DNA of 21,293 nucleotides from contig CAXUEY010000104.1 in assembly GCA_964250225.1 (NCBI GenBank), positions 1-21,293 of the forward strand, given 5' to 3'. Source of the DNA: Paraktedonobacter sp964250225 (GTDB lineage: Bacteria > Chloroflexota > Ktedonobacteria > Ktedonobacterales > Ktedonobacteraceae). Shown one piece after another: positions 1-7,169 of the stretch (the stretch's first letter is position 1; every line of letters starts with the position of its first letter). The notes under the pieces were generated by a model, which was given only the letters and a program-made list of their open reading frames with translations, was not told where the DNA came from and made no database searches. The translations under genes were made by a program, and so were the position numbers.

Positions 1-1
1 C

Positions 2-130
2 CTGCTTTTGCCAGCAACTATCCCCGCTGGCATGGTTGTGACGCACGACACCTCACTGCGCACCGAACTAATGCAACGGTTAACAGGGATTGAGCCATTA
101 TCTGTAAAAAGGGCGTTGACATGTACATAG
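2..130 (+). CDS. Possible 3' end of an unidentified gene (partial)
   Basis: An open frame enters from the left edge and runs 42 codons to TAG at 128-130. The peptide contains PAGMVVTHDTSL and ends RLTGIEPLSVKRALTCT. The other two forward frames close earlier. I do not recognise a family; the VVTHDTSL stretch loosely recalls the end of PIN-type nucleases, but that is too weak to name it. Because only the tail is visible, this could also be chance open frame. Confidence 0.3.
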   Translation: MLLPATIPAGMVVTHDTSLRTELMQRLTGIEPLSVKRALTCT

Positions 131-294
131 TGAACCTGACAGCACTAGCGTCTTTATATGTATAAACATGAATTATATCTCTCTATGTTGATATACCTAC
201 AAATTATGCAAAAGTATTGTAAAAGGAGTGGTACAGTATCGTGTATGATACAAACATGGCATTATTCTCTCATTACTCATGAAAGGGAAAGCAT
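131..294 (+). other. AT-rich leader of the ThuA-domain gene
   Basis: This stretch is clearly richer in A and T than its neighbours and must hold the promoter of the downstream lipoprotein gene if that gene is transcribed alone. It contains a short dyad, GTATC-6 nt-GATAC, near 237-252. I could not find a -35/-10 pair I trust. A purine-rich ribosome binding site (GAAAGGGAAAG) lies just before the ATG at 295. Confidence 0.35.
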
Positions 295-1074
295 ATGGCG
301 CACCTTTCGCGCTGGCTGCTGATTGGCTGGCTAACGCTGACTCTTCTGGCGCTGCCGGCCTGTGGAGTTGGGAGCGTTAGCCCGGCCTCATCGCACACGC
401 AGCCTGCCCGGCTCCTGATCTTCTCAAAGACGGCTGCCTTCCGCCATGATTCTATCTCAGCAGCCATTGCAGCTCTGCGCAAGCTGGGTCAGGAGCATCA
501 TGTCGCTCTCGACTTTACGGAAGATTCGACAGTCTTTACCATCTCCCACCTCGCGCGCTACGTCGCTGTCGTCTTTTTGCTGACCACAGGAACGGTGCTG
601 GATACCAACCAGGCCAACGCCCTGGAGAGGTATATTCACGCGGGAGGTGGCTACGTCGGCATTCACTCGGCCAGCGATACCGAATATAACTGGCCCTGGT
701 ACGGGCAACTCGTGGGAGCTTATTTTGATCGCGTACATGGGCACTCACAGGTCGTGAGCACTGTGGTCCATGTAGTCGATCCGCGTACCCCCTCGACTTC
801 TGCGCTCCCTGCCACCTGGACGCGCACGGACGAGTGGTACAATTTCGCGACCAATCCGACCGGCGCGGTTGATGTTCTGTTGACGGTTGACGAGGCAACC
901 TACCACGGCGGCGTGATGGGCGCCTCCCACCCTATTGCCTGGGAACATACGTATGATGGTGGTCGCGCCTGGTATACCGCGATGGGCCATACAGCCAAGA
1001 GCTATGCCGAGCCGCTTTTCCTGGCACATATTTGGGGTGGCATCGTGTACGCTGCTGGCGGCACGTTGGGATGA
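295..1074 (+). CDS. ThuA-domain lipoprotein
   Basis: A 259-residue protein. The N-terminus is a lipoprotein signal peptide: a hydrophobic run from about residue 7 to 21, then the lipobox LPAC with Cys at about 23. The mature part is one ThuA-like domain (trehalose-utilisation family, class I glutamine amidotransferase-like fold). Signature stretches are LLIFSKTAAFRHDSI near the start of the domain, GGGYVGIHSASDTEY with WPWYG in the middle, DEWYNF, and HPIAWEHTYDGGRAWYTAMG near the end. In rhizobia ThuA works with the dehydrogenase ThuB on 3-keto forms of trehalose; many other ThuA-domain proteins have unknown substrates. Here the protein should sit on the outside of the membrane. A Gfo/Idh/MocA dehydrogenase lies about 1.3 kb downstream, beyond an opposite-strand gene. 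Family assignment is firm; substrate is not. Confidence 0.9.
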   Translation: MAHLSRWLLIGWLTLTLLALPACGVGSVSPASSHTQPARLLIFSKTAAFRHDSISAAIAALRKLGQEHHVALDFTEDSTVFTISHLARYVAVVFLLTTGTVLDTNQANALERYIHAGGGYVGIHSASDTEYNWPWYGQLVGAYFDRVHGHSQVVSTVVHVVDPRTPSTSALPATWTRTDEWYNFATNPTGAVDVLLTVDEATYHGGVMGASHPIAWEHTYDGGRAWYTAMGHTAKSYAEPLFLAHIWGGIVYAAGGTLG

Positions 1075-1115
1075 AAAGTCCCGCCAGAAGACTCGTTACG
1101 CAACTCGTGGAATAT

Positions 1116-1181
1116 GGAGGAAGCAAGCTCCATATAGCAGCATGACTGGCGTGCCTGGCGTTTCTGAAGCTTGCTTCCTCC
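1116..1181. terminator. Long-loop inverted repeat between convergent genes
   Basis: GGAGGAAGCAAGCT at 1116-1129 is the exact reverse complement of 1168-1181, giving a 14-bp stem with a 38-nt loop. It sits between the convergent ThuA-domain gene and the repeat-protein gene, so a two-way terminator is the simplest reading. There is no clean T run and the loop is long, which lowers confidence. Confidence 0.45.
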
Positions 1182-1199
1182 TCTATTTCCATGTCGCTT

Positions 1200-1997
1200 T
1201 CAGGCGCGTTGCATCCCAAGCGCGCCCGCAATCTCTCTGAGCAGATTGGATTCAGCGGGGGAGACGCGTGAGCCGCCACCCAGGAAACCACCTTCGCTGG
1301 CGGCTTCGGCTACTTTTTGCGCCGTATTGAAAACAAACTGCTTGTACTCACCTGCGTCCTGGGGCGGCGTGTTTCTGAGCACCGCCGAAGCCTGCTGACA
1401 GCCATTGAGCGCCTCTGTCCTGCACACTTCAGGGTCTTTTGAAGTTCCGGTGAGATCATTGAGAATTTGCTGCGGATTGCCCGCGCGCGCTGTATCCACG
1501 ATGCGTTTTGCGCTCTGGCTCAATGCGCTCATCAGCGGAGTGTTTGCGCCCTGCTGCAAGAGCGTTTGCAGGCTATCGACCATCGCTTTGGTCTCCTGGA
1601 TCAGCCCGATTGGACCCGAAGGCGAGGCAAACATCATGGCCTTGCCTGCCCGCAGGGGTGTGGTCAGCAGGGTGTGCCAGTCGGCATCTGAATAGGGGCT
1701 GCCGCTGGGAGCTGCGTACAGATTGCCCTGGCCCTGCTGCATGGGCGCTTGCTGGCCTGGCATACCCTGACGCGGCGCCTGCTGGCCCTGCGTGCCCCAC
1801 TGCTGAGCGTTGGGATCATAGTTCGGATCGTAGTTGGGAGCCTGCTGACCCCAGCCACGCTCCTGGGTGTTGGGATCGTAATTTGGCATGTTGGGGTTTT
1901 GCTGGCCCCAACCCTGGTTTGGGATATTGGGATTCTGTTGACCCCAATCCTGATTTGGCATGTTGGGGTTATCCCAGTCGGGATTTCTAGGTTGCAT
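1200..1997 (-). CDS. Unrecognised protein with Asn/Gln/Pro repeat N-terminus
   Basis: The protein has 265 residues starting at the ATG at 1997, which has AAGGAAG about 5 nt in front. The frame stays open upstream to 2141, but that stretch has no good ribosome site and a different composition. Residues about 10-92 are low complexity: repeated units of the type NPNMPNQDWGQQ, passing into YDPN and GQQAP repeats. Residues about 95-265 look like a folded helical domain, with WHTLLTTPLRAGKAM, SPSGPIGLIQETKAM and, near the end, EGGFLGGGSRVSPAE. There is no signal peptide or membrane segment. I do not recognise the family. The disordered N-terminus attached to a helical domain would suit an assembly, adhesion or scaffold role, but this is speculation. 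Confidence 0.75.
   Translation of the reverse strand: MQPRNPDWDNPNMPNQDWGQQNPNIPNQGWGQQNPNMPNYDPNTQERGWGQQAPNYDPNYDPNAQQWGTQGQQAPRQGMPGQQAPMQQGQGNLYAAPSGSPYSDADWHTLLTTPLRAGKAMMFASPSGPIGLIQETKAMVDSLQTLLQQGANTPLMSALSQSAKRIVDTARAGNPQQILNDLTGTSKDPEVCRTEALNGCQQASAVLRNTPPQDAGEYKQFVFNTAQKVAEAASEGGFLGGGSRVSPAESNLLREIAGALGMQRA
1722..1970 (-). repeat. In-frame degenerate repeats encoding NPN-PN-WGQQ units
   Basis: The first two units are 12 codons each (NPNMPNQDWGQQ, then NPNIPNQGWGQQ). The third and fourth expand to about 19-21 codons with YDPN insertions, and the tract ends in shorter GQQAP units. The DNA shows the same period through recurring GTTGGG and CCCCA words. Units differ by substitutions and by insertion of short blocks, the pattern expected from slippage or unequal exchange within the gene. 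Confidence 0.75.
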
Positions 1998-2338
1998 ATG
2001 CTCTTCCTTTTTGCTGTTGCCTACAGGCCTCGCCAGGAGATGGAGAGAGCGTTGATGGTGTGGCCAGAGGGCCATCTCTCCTCGAATATGCGCCCATCTC
2101 CGACAGGCCTGAACTTTTGCATGCGACAAAATAAAACACACCGATAGGCGTGAAGGTCTACACCTCTCTTGTTCATTCTAGAGAGCTGACCCAAACTCAG
2201 GGAAAAGGGCAGGAGCTGTGCTAATGTGCGGCAATATGACGCGAGATCGCATAACTGCGTCGCGCATTTCCCTTGTAATCTGGCCGCTCTTCGGCCACAA
2301 TAGAAGTGAGCAGAAGCGCAAGGAGAAAGGACTGAGAA
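1998..2338. other. Divergent intergenic region, repeat-protein gene / dehydrogenase operon
   Basis: This 341-nt gap must hold two divergent promoters. Visible elements are: a small stem TGGCC-AGAG-GGCCA near 2061-2074 inside a wider GAGATGG/CCATCTC dyad (2037-2043 and 2072-2078); the word ACAGGCCT twice (about 80 nt apart); an extended -10 candidate at 2219-2227; and a 6-bp hairpin TGGCCG-CTCTT-CGGCCA at 2281-2297 in the presumed leader of the operon. No open frame here looks coding. Confidence 0.5.
2219..2227 (+). promoter_or_regulatory. Extended -10 candidate for the dehydrogenase operon
   Basis: TGC-TAATGT fits an extended -10 element, 111 nt ahead of the ATG at 2339. I see no matching -35 at 16-18 nt, which extended -10 promoters can lack. 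The pattern TGC-TAnnnT recurs at other promoters in this window, which is the main reason for listing it. Confidence 0.4.
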
Positions 2339-3418
2339 ATGAGCAATCCATTACGTTTTGGCCTGGTGGGCTGTGGGGTGATTGGTCCCCTGCACGCCAG
2401 AGCAATAACGAGTTTACCCGATACAAAGCTGGTAGCTGTGACCGATATCGCGCGAGAGAAAGCACAGAAGCTGGCCGACCAGTATGGCGCGCGGGCCTAT
2501 ACCGATATGCGCGTGATGCTGGCCAACGAAAGCCTGGATGTGGTCAATATTTGCACGCCCAGCGGTATGCATGGAGAACACGCGATATGCGCGATGTGCG
2601 CGGGCTGCCATGTGATCGTCGAAAAGCCGATGGAAGTGAACCTGGAGAGAATCGACGCCATGCTGCACGCGCAACGCGAGAATGGCGTCAAACTCGCGGT
2701 CATCAGTCAACACCGCTTTGACCCTGCCACGCAACGGGTGCAAAAACTCGTGGCTGAGGGCGCGCTGGGCCGCCTGGTGATGGGCAACGCGCAGATCCCC
2801 TGGTGGCGCTCACAGGCCTACTACGATAGCGGCGATTGGCGCGGCACCTGGGCGCTCGATGGTGGCGGCGTCCTGATGAACCAGGGCATTCACTATATCG
2901 ATATGCTCCAGTGGCTGATGGGGCCGGTGAAAAGCCTCATCGCCTATAAGGACACCCTTGTCCACCAGCGCATGGAAACAGAAGACGTGGCGGTGGCGGT
3001 CCTGCGCTTCGCCAGCGGTGCGCTCGGCACAATCAGCGCGACCACCGGCGCGTATCCTGGTCTGGCCACACGTATAGAGATCTATGGCAATAAAGGCTCG
3101 GCAACCATCGCGGGCGACGAACTGACCTATCTACACCTGGCGCGCAATGAGCAGCAAGCAGCCGGGGCATATGGTTCCCAGACCAGCACAGGAAATGCCC
3201 TGAGCGAGAAAGACATCACGACCAACGGGGCCACCGGAGCCAGCGATCCAGGCGCGATCTCAACCAATAGCCACGCGCTACAGATCGCCGATATGGTGCG
3301 GGCGATCCGCGAGGATGGCACCCCGCTGGTCGATGGGTACGCGGCCCGTCGCCCTGTGGAGATTATTCTGGGCATCTACGAGTCCGTTCGCACTGGCAAG
3401 GAGATATTCCTCTCATGA
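2339..3418 (+). CDS. Gfo/Idh/MocA family oxidoreductase
   Basis: A 359-residue cytoplasmic NAD(P)-dependent sugar or sugar-acid dehydrogenase, the usual length for the family. The N-terminal Rossmann fold begins with GLVGCGVIG (G11, G13, G16) and VTDIARE closes the second strand. The EKP motif is at 95-97, with the catalytic Lys96. The C-terminal domain has LDGGGVLMNQGIHYIDML, giving His185 and Asp188 at the positions used by the family for proton transfer. The ATG has a very good ribosome site (AAGGAGAAAGGA). Its stop overlaps the next start as ATGA, so the two products are probably made together. Paired with an isomerase-fold protein it could oxidise or rearrange a sugar; known partners of this type act on inositol, 3-keto-glycosides or uronates. 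The substrate cannot be read from sequence. Confidence 0.93.
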   Translation: MSNPLRFGLVGCGVIGPLHARAITSLPDTKLVAVTDIAREKAQKLADQYGARAYTDMRVMLANESLDVVNICTPSGMHGEHAICAMCAGCHVIVEKPMEVNLERIDAMLHAQRENGVKLAVISQHRFDPATQRVQKLVAEGALGRLVMGNAQIPWWRSQAYYDSGDWRGTWALDGGGVLMNQGIHYIDMLQWLMGPVKSLIAYKDTLVHQRMETEDVAVAVLRFASGALGTISATTGAYPGLATRIEIYGNKGSATIAGDELTYLHLARNEQQAAGAYGSQTSTGNALSEKDITTNGATGASDPGAISTNSHALQIADMVRAIREDGTPLVDGYAARRPVEIILGIYESVRTGKEIFLS

Positions 3419-4251
3419 TTCAACTCTCTGGTTTCGCCGACGAGATCTCACCCAGGCTGACAGAACAACTGGCTACCCTGCGCGACGAAAAGATCCACTT
3501 TCTCGAACTGCGCGGCGTTGAGCGCGTCAACGTGCTCGACCTGACCGACGCCCAGGTCGCCACGATCAAACAAACGTTAGCTGAACAGCACATTGGCATC
3601 TCCTCAATTGGCTCGCCCATCGGCAAGGTCGCGCTTGATGCACCCTTTGACGCGCACCTGGCGAAATTCGAGCGCGCACTTGAACTCGCGCATGCTTTCG
3701 GCACGCCCTATATCCGCATCTTCTCGTTCTACGCGCCAACCCGGACTGGAGGTCAGAGCGATCCCGCTACCTGGCGCGACGAGGTGCTGCGGCGCTTGCG
3801 CGAACTGACGGCACGCGCGCGTTCAGCGGGCATCATCCTGCTGCATGAGAATGAGAAGGCGATCTACGGCGATACTATTGCGCGTTGTGTGGACCTGCTG
3901 CAAAGCATCGATGACCCGCATTTTCAGGCTGTCTTTGATCCCGCCAACTTTATCCAGTGCCTACAAACGCCCTACCCGGATGCCTATGAAGCCCTGCGCC
4001 CCTGGCTGCGCTACGTGCATGTGAAGGACGCGCTGGCCGACGGACACGTGGTCGCGGCTGGCGAGGGCGTATCGCACTGGCCCGAACTGCTCCAACGCCT
4101 GCGCACAGACGGCTACGATGGCTTCTTCTCACTGGAACCGCATCTGGCCTCCTCTGGACAATTCCAGGGCTTCAGTGGACCCGATCTCTTCCGCCACGCC
4201 TCGCAATCCATCCAACGCCTGCTACGTGCAATGGACTGGCAGTATAGCTAA
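3415..4251 (+). CDS. Sugar phosphate isomerase/epimerase (xylose isomerase-like TIM barrel)
   Basis: A 278-residue protein of the AP-endonuclease-2 / xylose isomerase-like family. Four candidate metal ligands are in the expected order: Glu145 (in LLHENEK), Asp175 (FDPANF), His202 (YVHVKD) and Glu241 (FSLEPH). These would bind a divalent metal used for isomerisation or epimerisation of a sugar or keto-sugar. The start ATG overlaps the TGA of the dehydrogenase by 4 nt (3415-3418), so translation is probably coupled. A strong terminator follows the stop, which makes this the last gene of the operon. Proteins of this family next to a Gfo/Idh/MocA enzyme act in inositol, hydroxypyruvate and keto-glycoside pathways; which one applies is open. 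Confidence 0.9.
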   Translation: MIQLSGFADEISPRLTEQLATLRDEKIHFLELRGVERVNVLDLTDAQVATIKQTLAEQHIGISSIGSPIGKVALDAPFDAHLAKFERALELAHAFGTPYIRIFSFYAPTRTGGQSDPATWRDEVLRRLRELTARARSAGIILLHENEKAIYGDTIARCVDLLQSIDDPHFQAVFDPANFIQCLQTPYPDAYEALRPWLRYVHVKDALADGHVVAAGEGVSHWPELLQRLRTDGYDGFFSLEPHLASSGQFQGFSGPDLFRHASQSIQRLLRAMDWQYS

Positions 4252-4261
4252 ACCGCATGAT

Positions 4262-4310
4262 AAAAATGTGGCGATGGAGGCAAACGTGTCGCCTCCATCG
4301 CCACATTTTT
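4262..4310. terminator. Perfect 20-bp intrinsic terminator
   Basis: 4262-4281 and 4291-4310 are exact reverse complements (AAAAATGTGGCGATGGAGGC and its complement) around a 9-nt loop. The A tract on one side and T tract on the other allow termination in both directions, which suits the convergent genes ending at 4251 and 4395. Confidence 0.9.
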
Positions 4311-4394
4311 ATCGTGCAGCGTCCTGATCGGCACGTTCCTGGGCCGTGCCTGTGCTGGTAGAGAAACACGCGTGGCGCGGGTATCTCATATAAA

Positions 4395-5462
4395 TTAATG
4401 AGCATCGATAAAGGTGGTAAAAGTCTGTACCATTTCTGCTGGTTTTTCAATGTGAGGCGAATGTCCACACTCCTGAAACATCTCCTCACGTACCTCGCCT
4501 CCATTGGCCTGGTAGCCATTCAACACAGTACGAACCTGAGCTTTCATTGGCTGGGGTGGATAGGCTTCAACGCCGGGCCACCCAGGCACCGCTCCAAGCT
4601 GGCCCAGAAAGCCCAGATCAAAGAGCGACGTATCAGAGACAATCTGATCATCGGCCCCATGCACCCAGAGGATAGCTGGCTTGGGCGAGATATCTGCTAA
4701 TGCACTCTGGTTCAGGTATTTCGGCGAGAGCGCGTTATTGACGCCGAGCGTGCCCGGAGCAACCATCGGCCAGTTAGGAGAAGCAACCATATCGCTGGAG
4801 TAGTTGCCATCCGTGACCTTCGTGGTTAATACAGACGAGAGAAACATCTCTTCGCGGTCAGGCGCGGCGTGGAAAGGCGGCTTGAAATAGAACATGTTCA
4901 TAACTGTACGTGGCGAGGACTGCTCGCTGCCACGGTCGCCGCGCGCGATGCGTTGAGCAAAATCGGCGTTAATGACGCCACCGCCGCTACCAGCGAAATC
5001 CGGCCAGGTAGGGTTGCCCTCGGCATCGCGTGTGCCACCAAAGCCAAAGGGTGACCCGGTGGCTTGCAAAGTCAGCGAGCGTACAGTAGTGGGGTGATCC
5101 ATAGTGTACTGCATCACGATATTGCCCCCCAACGACCAGCCTAAAAGGTGAAAGGGTGGCAAACCAAGTACCTGCACCAGAGAGGTCAGGTCATCCGAAT
5201 AATCGCACACACCACGCGTGGCGTCTACAGACAACGTCTCGCTATCGCCATACCCGCGCATATCCGGGGCGTAAATAGTATAGCGTCCCTGAGCAGCCAG
5301 GGCCAGCATCATATCCTGGAAGAAATGCGACGAAGAACAATTACCGTGGACCAGAATAACCGGGATCTCCCCCTCGCCAGCTAAGAGATACGCCATTTCC
5401 AGGCGTTCGGTGTGAACTGTGTGCTGTGTAATCCCCGCGAGCAATGCAACTGTGCTGATCAT
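4395..5462 (-). CDS. Alpha/beta hydrolase
   Basis: A 355-residue hydrolase of the alpha/beta fold. The oxyanion-region HG is at 39-40 (ILVHGN), the nucleophile elbow GWSLGG puts Ser at 110, the acid is probably Asp271 or Asp272 in HGADDQ, and the catalytic His is His334 in CGHSPHIEKP. A large insertion between the elbow and the acid (about 135-260) forms the lid and includes TRDAEGNPTWPDFAGSGGG. There is no signal peptide, so it should be cytoplasmic. The ATG at 5462 has CAGGAGGT about 7 nt upstream. Members of this fold include esterases, epoxide hydrolases and perhydrolases; sequence alone does not choose. It stands alone, divergent from the glycoside hydrolase gene. Confidence 0.9.
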   Translation of the reverse strand: MISTVALLAGITQHTVHTERLEMAYLLAGEGEIPVILVHGNCSSSHFFQDMMLALAAQGRYTIYAPDMRGYGDSETLSVDATRGVCDYSDDLTSLVQVLGLPPFHLLGWSLGGNIVMQYTMDHPTTVRSLTLQATGSPFGFGGTRDAEGNPTWPDFAGSGGGVINADFAQRIARGDRGSEQSSPRTVMNMFYFKPPFHAAPDREEMFLSSVLTTKVTDGNYSSDMVASPNWPMVAPGTLGVNNALSPKYLNQSALADISPKPAILWVHGADDQIVSDTSLFDLGFLGQLGAVPGWPGVEAYPPQPMKAQVRTVLNGYQANGGEVREEMFQECGHSPHIEKPAEMVQTFTTFIDAH

Positions 5463-5795
5463 AAAGTACCTCCTGATTCAGGCATCGAGCCGGTTAACAC
5501 TAGAATGACCTGCCCCTTATTCGTTCAATAAAAAAACATGACTCATCCATCATATTACAGAGTTTTCAGAGAATTTGCAATGGGGCTGTGAATTTTTGAA
5601 TCTATCATCACCCGCTTCTCAGGCTGATCCAGGCAAATTAGCCCAAACGTCACAATACATACGCGGGAAAATACAGCTTTATCCGACAAGTGATCCATTT
5701 TTCTCCTCAAACATCTCAGTTTGCCTCTGCCTTCAATATGCTATGGTATCATTATAGAAAAGCATCAAGGGGAACAGGCAAAGGAGCATGACTAT
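5463..5795. other. Divergent intergenic region, alpha/beta hydrolase / glycoside hydrolase
   Basis: A 333-nt gap rich in A and T. For the hydrolase (minus) a weak TTGAAC-17 nt-TTCTAG pair can be read near 5505-5527; I give it low weight. For the glycoside hydrolase (plus) the best element is the extended -10 at 5739-5747. No coding frame or clear large repeat is seen. Confidence 0.45.
5739..5747 (+). promoter_or_regulatory. Extended -10 candidate for the glycoside hydrolase gene
   Basis: TGC-TATGGT, 49 nt ahead of the chosen ATG. It lies inside ATATGCTATGGTATCAT (5736-5752), which is a near copy of the palindromic -10 region ahead of the binding-protein gene at 12230. TTGCCT at 5721-5726 is the only -35-like word, with a short 15-nt gap. 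Confidence 0.45.
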
Positions 5796-7169
5796 ATGAA
5801 CAATCAGGCGCGGGGAGGAGATGATCGCTGGCGGGATGTGGCGCGGGCGTGGCTGACGAGGCGCGCGTTTTTGCGAGCTGGTGGGCTGGCGGCTGGTCTG
5901 GGAAGCGCCTGGCTGGTGGGCTGTAGTCCCGCTCCTGTTTCAAAGAAAGCGGCTGCCCCGACGCCGACGCCCGAAGTTCAAGCGGTTACGCCAGGGCCGG
6001 CGGTGCCTGTGGGCCTGGGTGTGAACATTCATCCCTCGCCAACGATGCGCGCGGATATCATGCAGTTGGCGGCGGTGGGTTTTCGCGTGGTGCGCCTGGA
6101 CCTTTCCTGGAGTCTGATTGAACAGCAGCCCGGCACGTATGATTTTTCGCTCTACGAGCCAATCATCGAGACGCTAGCCGCGTATGGTATTCGCCCGCTG
6201 TGTATCCTGGGCTACACCAACGCGCTCTACGAGCACACATCCGCGCCGGCAGGGGATGTCGTGGGGCCGCATACAGACGAGGTGCGCCAGGCCTTTGCGC
6301 GTTTCGCAGCGGCGGCGGCGGGCCATTTTAAGGATCGTGGCATCTATTGGGAAGTCTGGAATGAGCCAGATTATATGCTATTCTGGTATCCCACACCGCT
6401 GGCCGATGACTACATGGCGCTCGCGAAACTGGCGATCCCGGCGATTCGCCAGGCCGATCCCCAGGGCACGATTCTCACGCCCGCGCTGACCGGCCTTGAG
6501 CCACAATACCAATCCGCCCAGGATTTCCTGGAGCGCTGTTTCGTGCTGGGTTTAGCAGACCTGACCGACGCTCTGAGCCTGCATCCCTACCGTTTCGACG
6601 CACCGGAAAGCGTGAGCGCTGACTACCAACGTCTGCGCGCCCTGCTCGCCCGCTGGTCTCCAGCGCACAAACATATTCCCCTGATCAGTAGCGAGTGGGG
6701 CTACTCGTTGACCTGGGTTTCCCAGGAACAGCAAGCAGCCTATTTTGTGCGCATCTACCTGCTGAACCTGCTGAACGGGCTGCCGGTAAGCATCTGGTAT
6801 GATTGGCGCGATGATGGAGCGAACGTCAAACAGACCAATGACAACTATGGCCTGCTCACCCGGCAGAACCAGCCCAAAGCGGCCTATCACGCCGCGCAAA
6901 CGTTGATCTCCGAGCTGGCAGGTTTCAGCCTGGTCGAACGCATCAACCTACCGTCCAGCGAGGATTACGCTCTGACCTTCAGCACAGGCACCAGCCACAA
7001 ACAAGTGCTGTGGACCGCCGGGCAACCGCACCCCGTCACGCTTCCCGTCAACGCGCCCTCTGTCACGCTCACAGGCATGACCGGTGAGGCTCACTCCCGA
7101 CCAACCATGCATGGCGGCCTGCAACTGACCCTCACCGGCAATCCACAATATGTGTCGCTGACACACTAA
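5796..7169 (+). CDS. Exported glycoside hydrolase, clan GH-A, Tat-type lipoprotein
   Basis: 457 residues from the ATG at 5796, which has AAGGAG 9 nt upstream; the frame is open from 5721 but without a ribosome site. The N-terminus has a twin-arginine signal (TRRAFLRAGG, Arg22-Arg23), a hydrophobic segment and the lipobox LVGC (Cys43), then a Pro/Thr/Ala linker. The catalytic part is a TIM barrel. WEVWNEPD gives the acid/base Glu190 after the conserved Asn, and LISSEWG gives the nucleophile Glu300. Sites like these occur in GH5, GH39 and related families. A small beta domain from about 375 to the end carries alternating beta-type sequence. The enzyme would cleave beta-glycosides outside the membrane, supplying sugars to a transporter such as the one at 12230-16945. 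The family within clan GH-A is uncertain. Confidence 0.88.
   Translation: MNNQARGGDDRWRDVARAWLTRRAFLRAGGLAAGLGSAWLVGCSPAPVSKKAAAPTPTPEVQAVTPGPAVPVGLGVNIHPSPTMRADIMQLAAVGFRVVRLDLSWSLIEQQPGTYDFSLYEPIIETLAAYGIRPLCILGYTNALYEHTSAPAGDVVGPHTDEVRQAFARFAAAAAGHFKDRGIYWEVWNEPDYMLFWYPTPLADDYMALAKLAIPAIRQADPQGTILTPALTGLEPQYQSAQDFLERCFVLGLADLTDALSLHPYRFDAPESVSADYQRLRALLARWSPAHKHIPLISSEWGYSLTWVSQEQQAAYFVRIYLLNLLNGLPVSIWYDWRDDGANVKQTNDNYGLLTRQNQPKAAYHAAQTLISELAGFSLVERINLPSSEDYALTFSTGTSHKQVLWTAGQPHPVTLPVNAPSVTLTGMTGEAHSRPTMHGGLQLTLTGNPQYVSLTH

Noticed and set aside
116..121. TTGACA as a -35 box for the ThuA-domain gene
   Set aside because: There is no acceptable -10 at 16-18 nt, and it lies within the possible tail of an upstream gene, 174 nt before the start codon.
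1998..2141. Longer N-terminus of the repeat protein beginning at 2141
   Set aside because: The extra 48 residues are of different composition with no ribosome site, while the ATG at 1997 has a strong one.
1998..2338. A riboswitch ahead of the dehydrogenase operon
   Set aside because: Small stems are present, but none matches the conserved core of a riboswitch class I can recognise.
5721..5795. Start of the glycoside hydrolase at 5721
   Set aside because: It would place non-signal sequence ahead of the twin-arginine motif and overlap the likely promoter; ATG 5796 has AAGGAG at good spacing.
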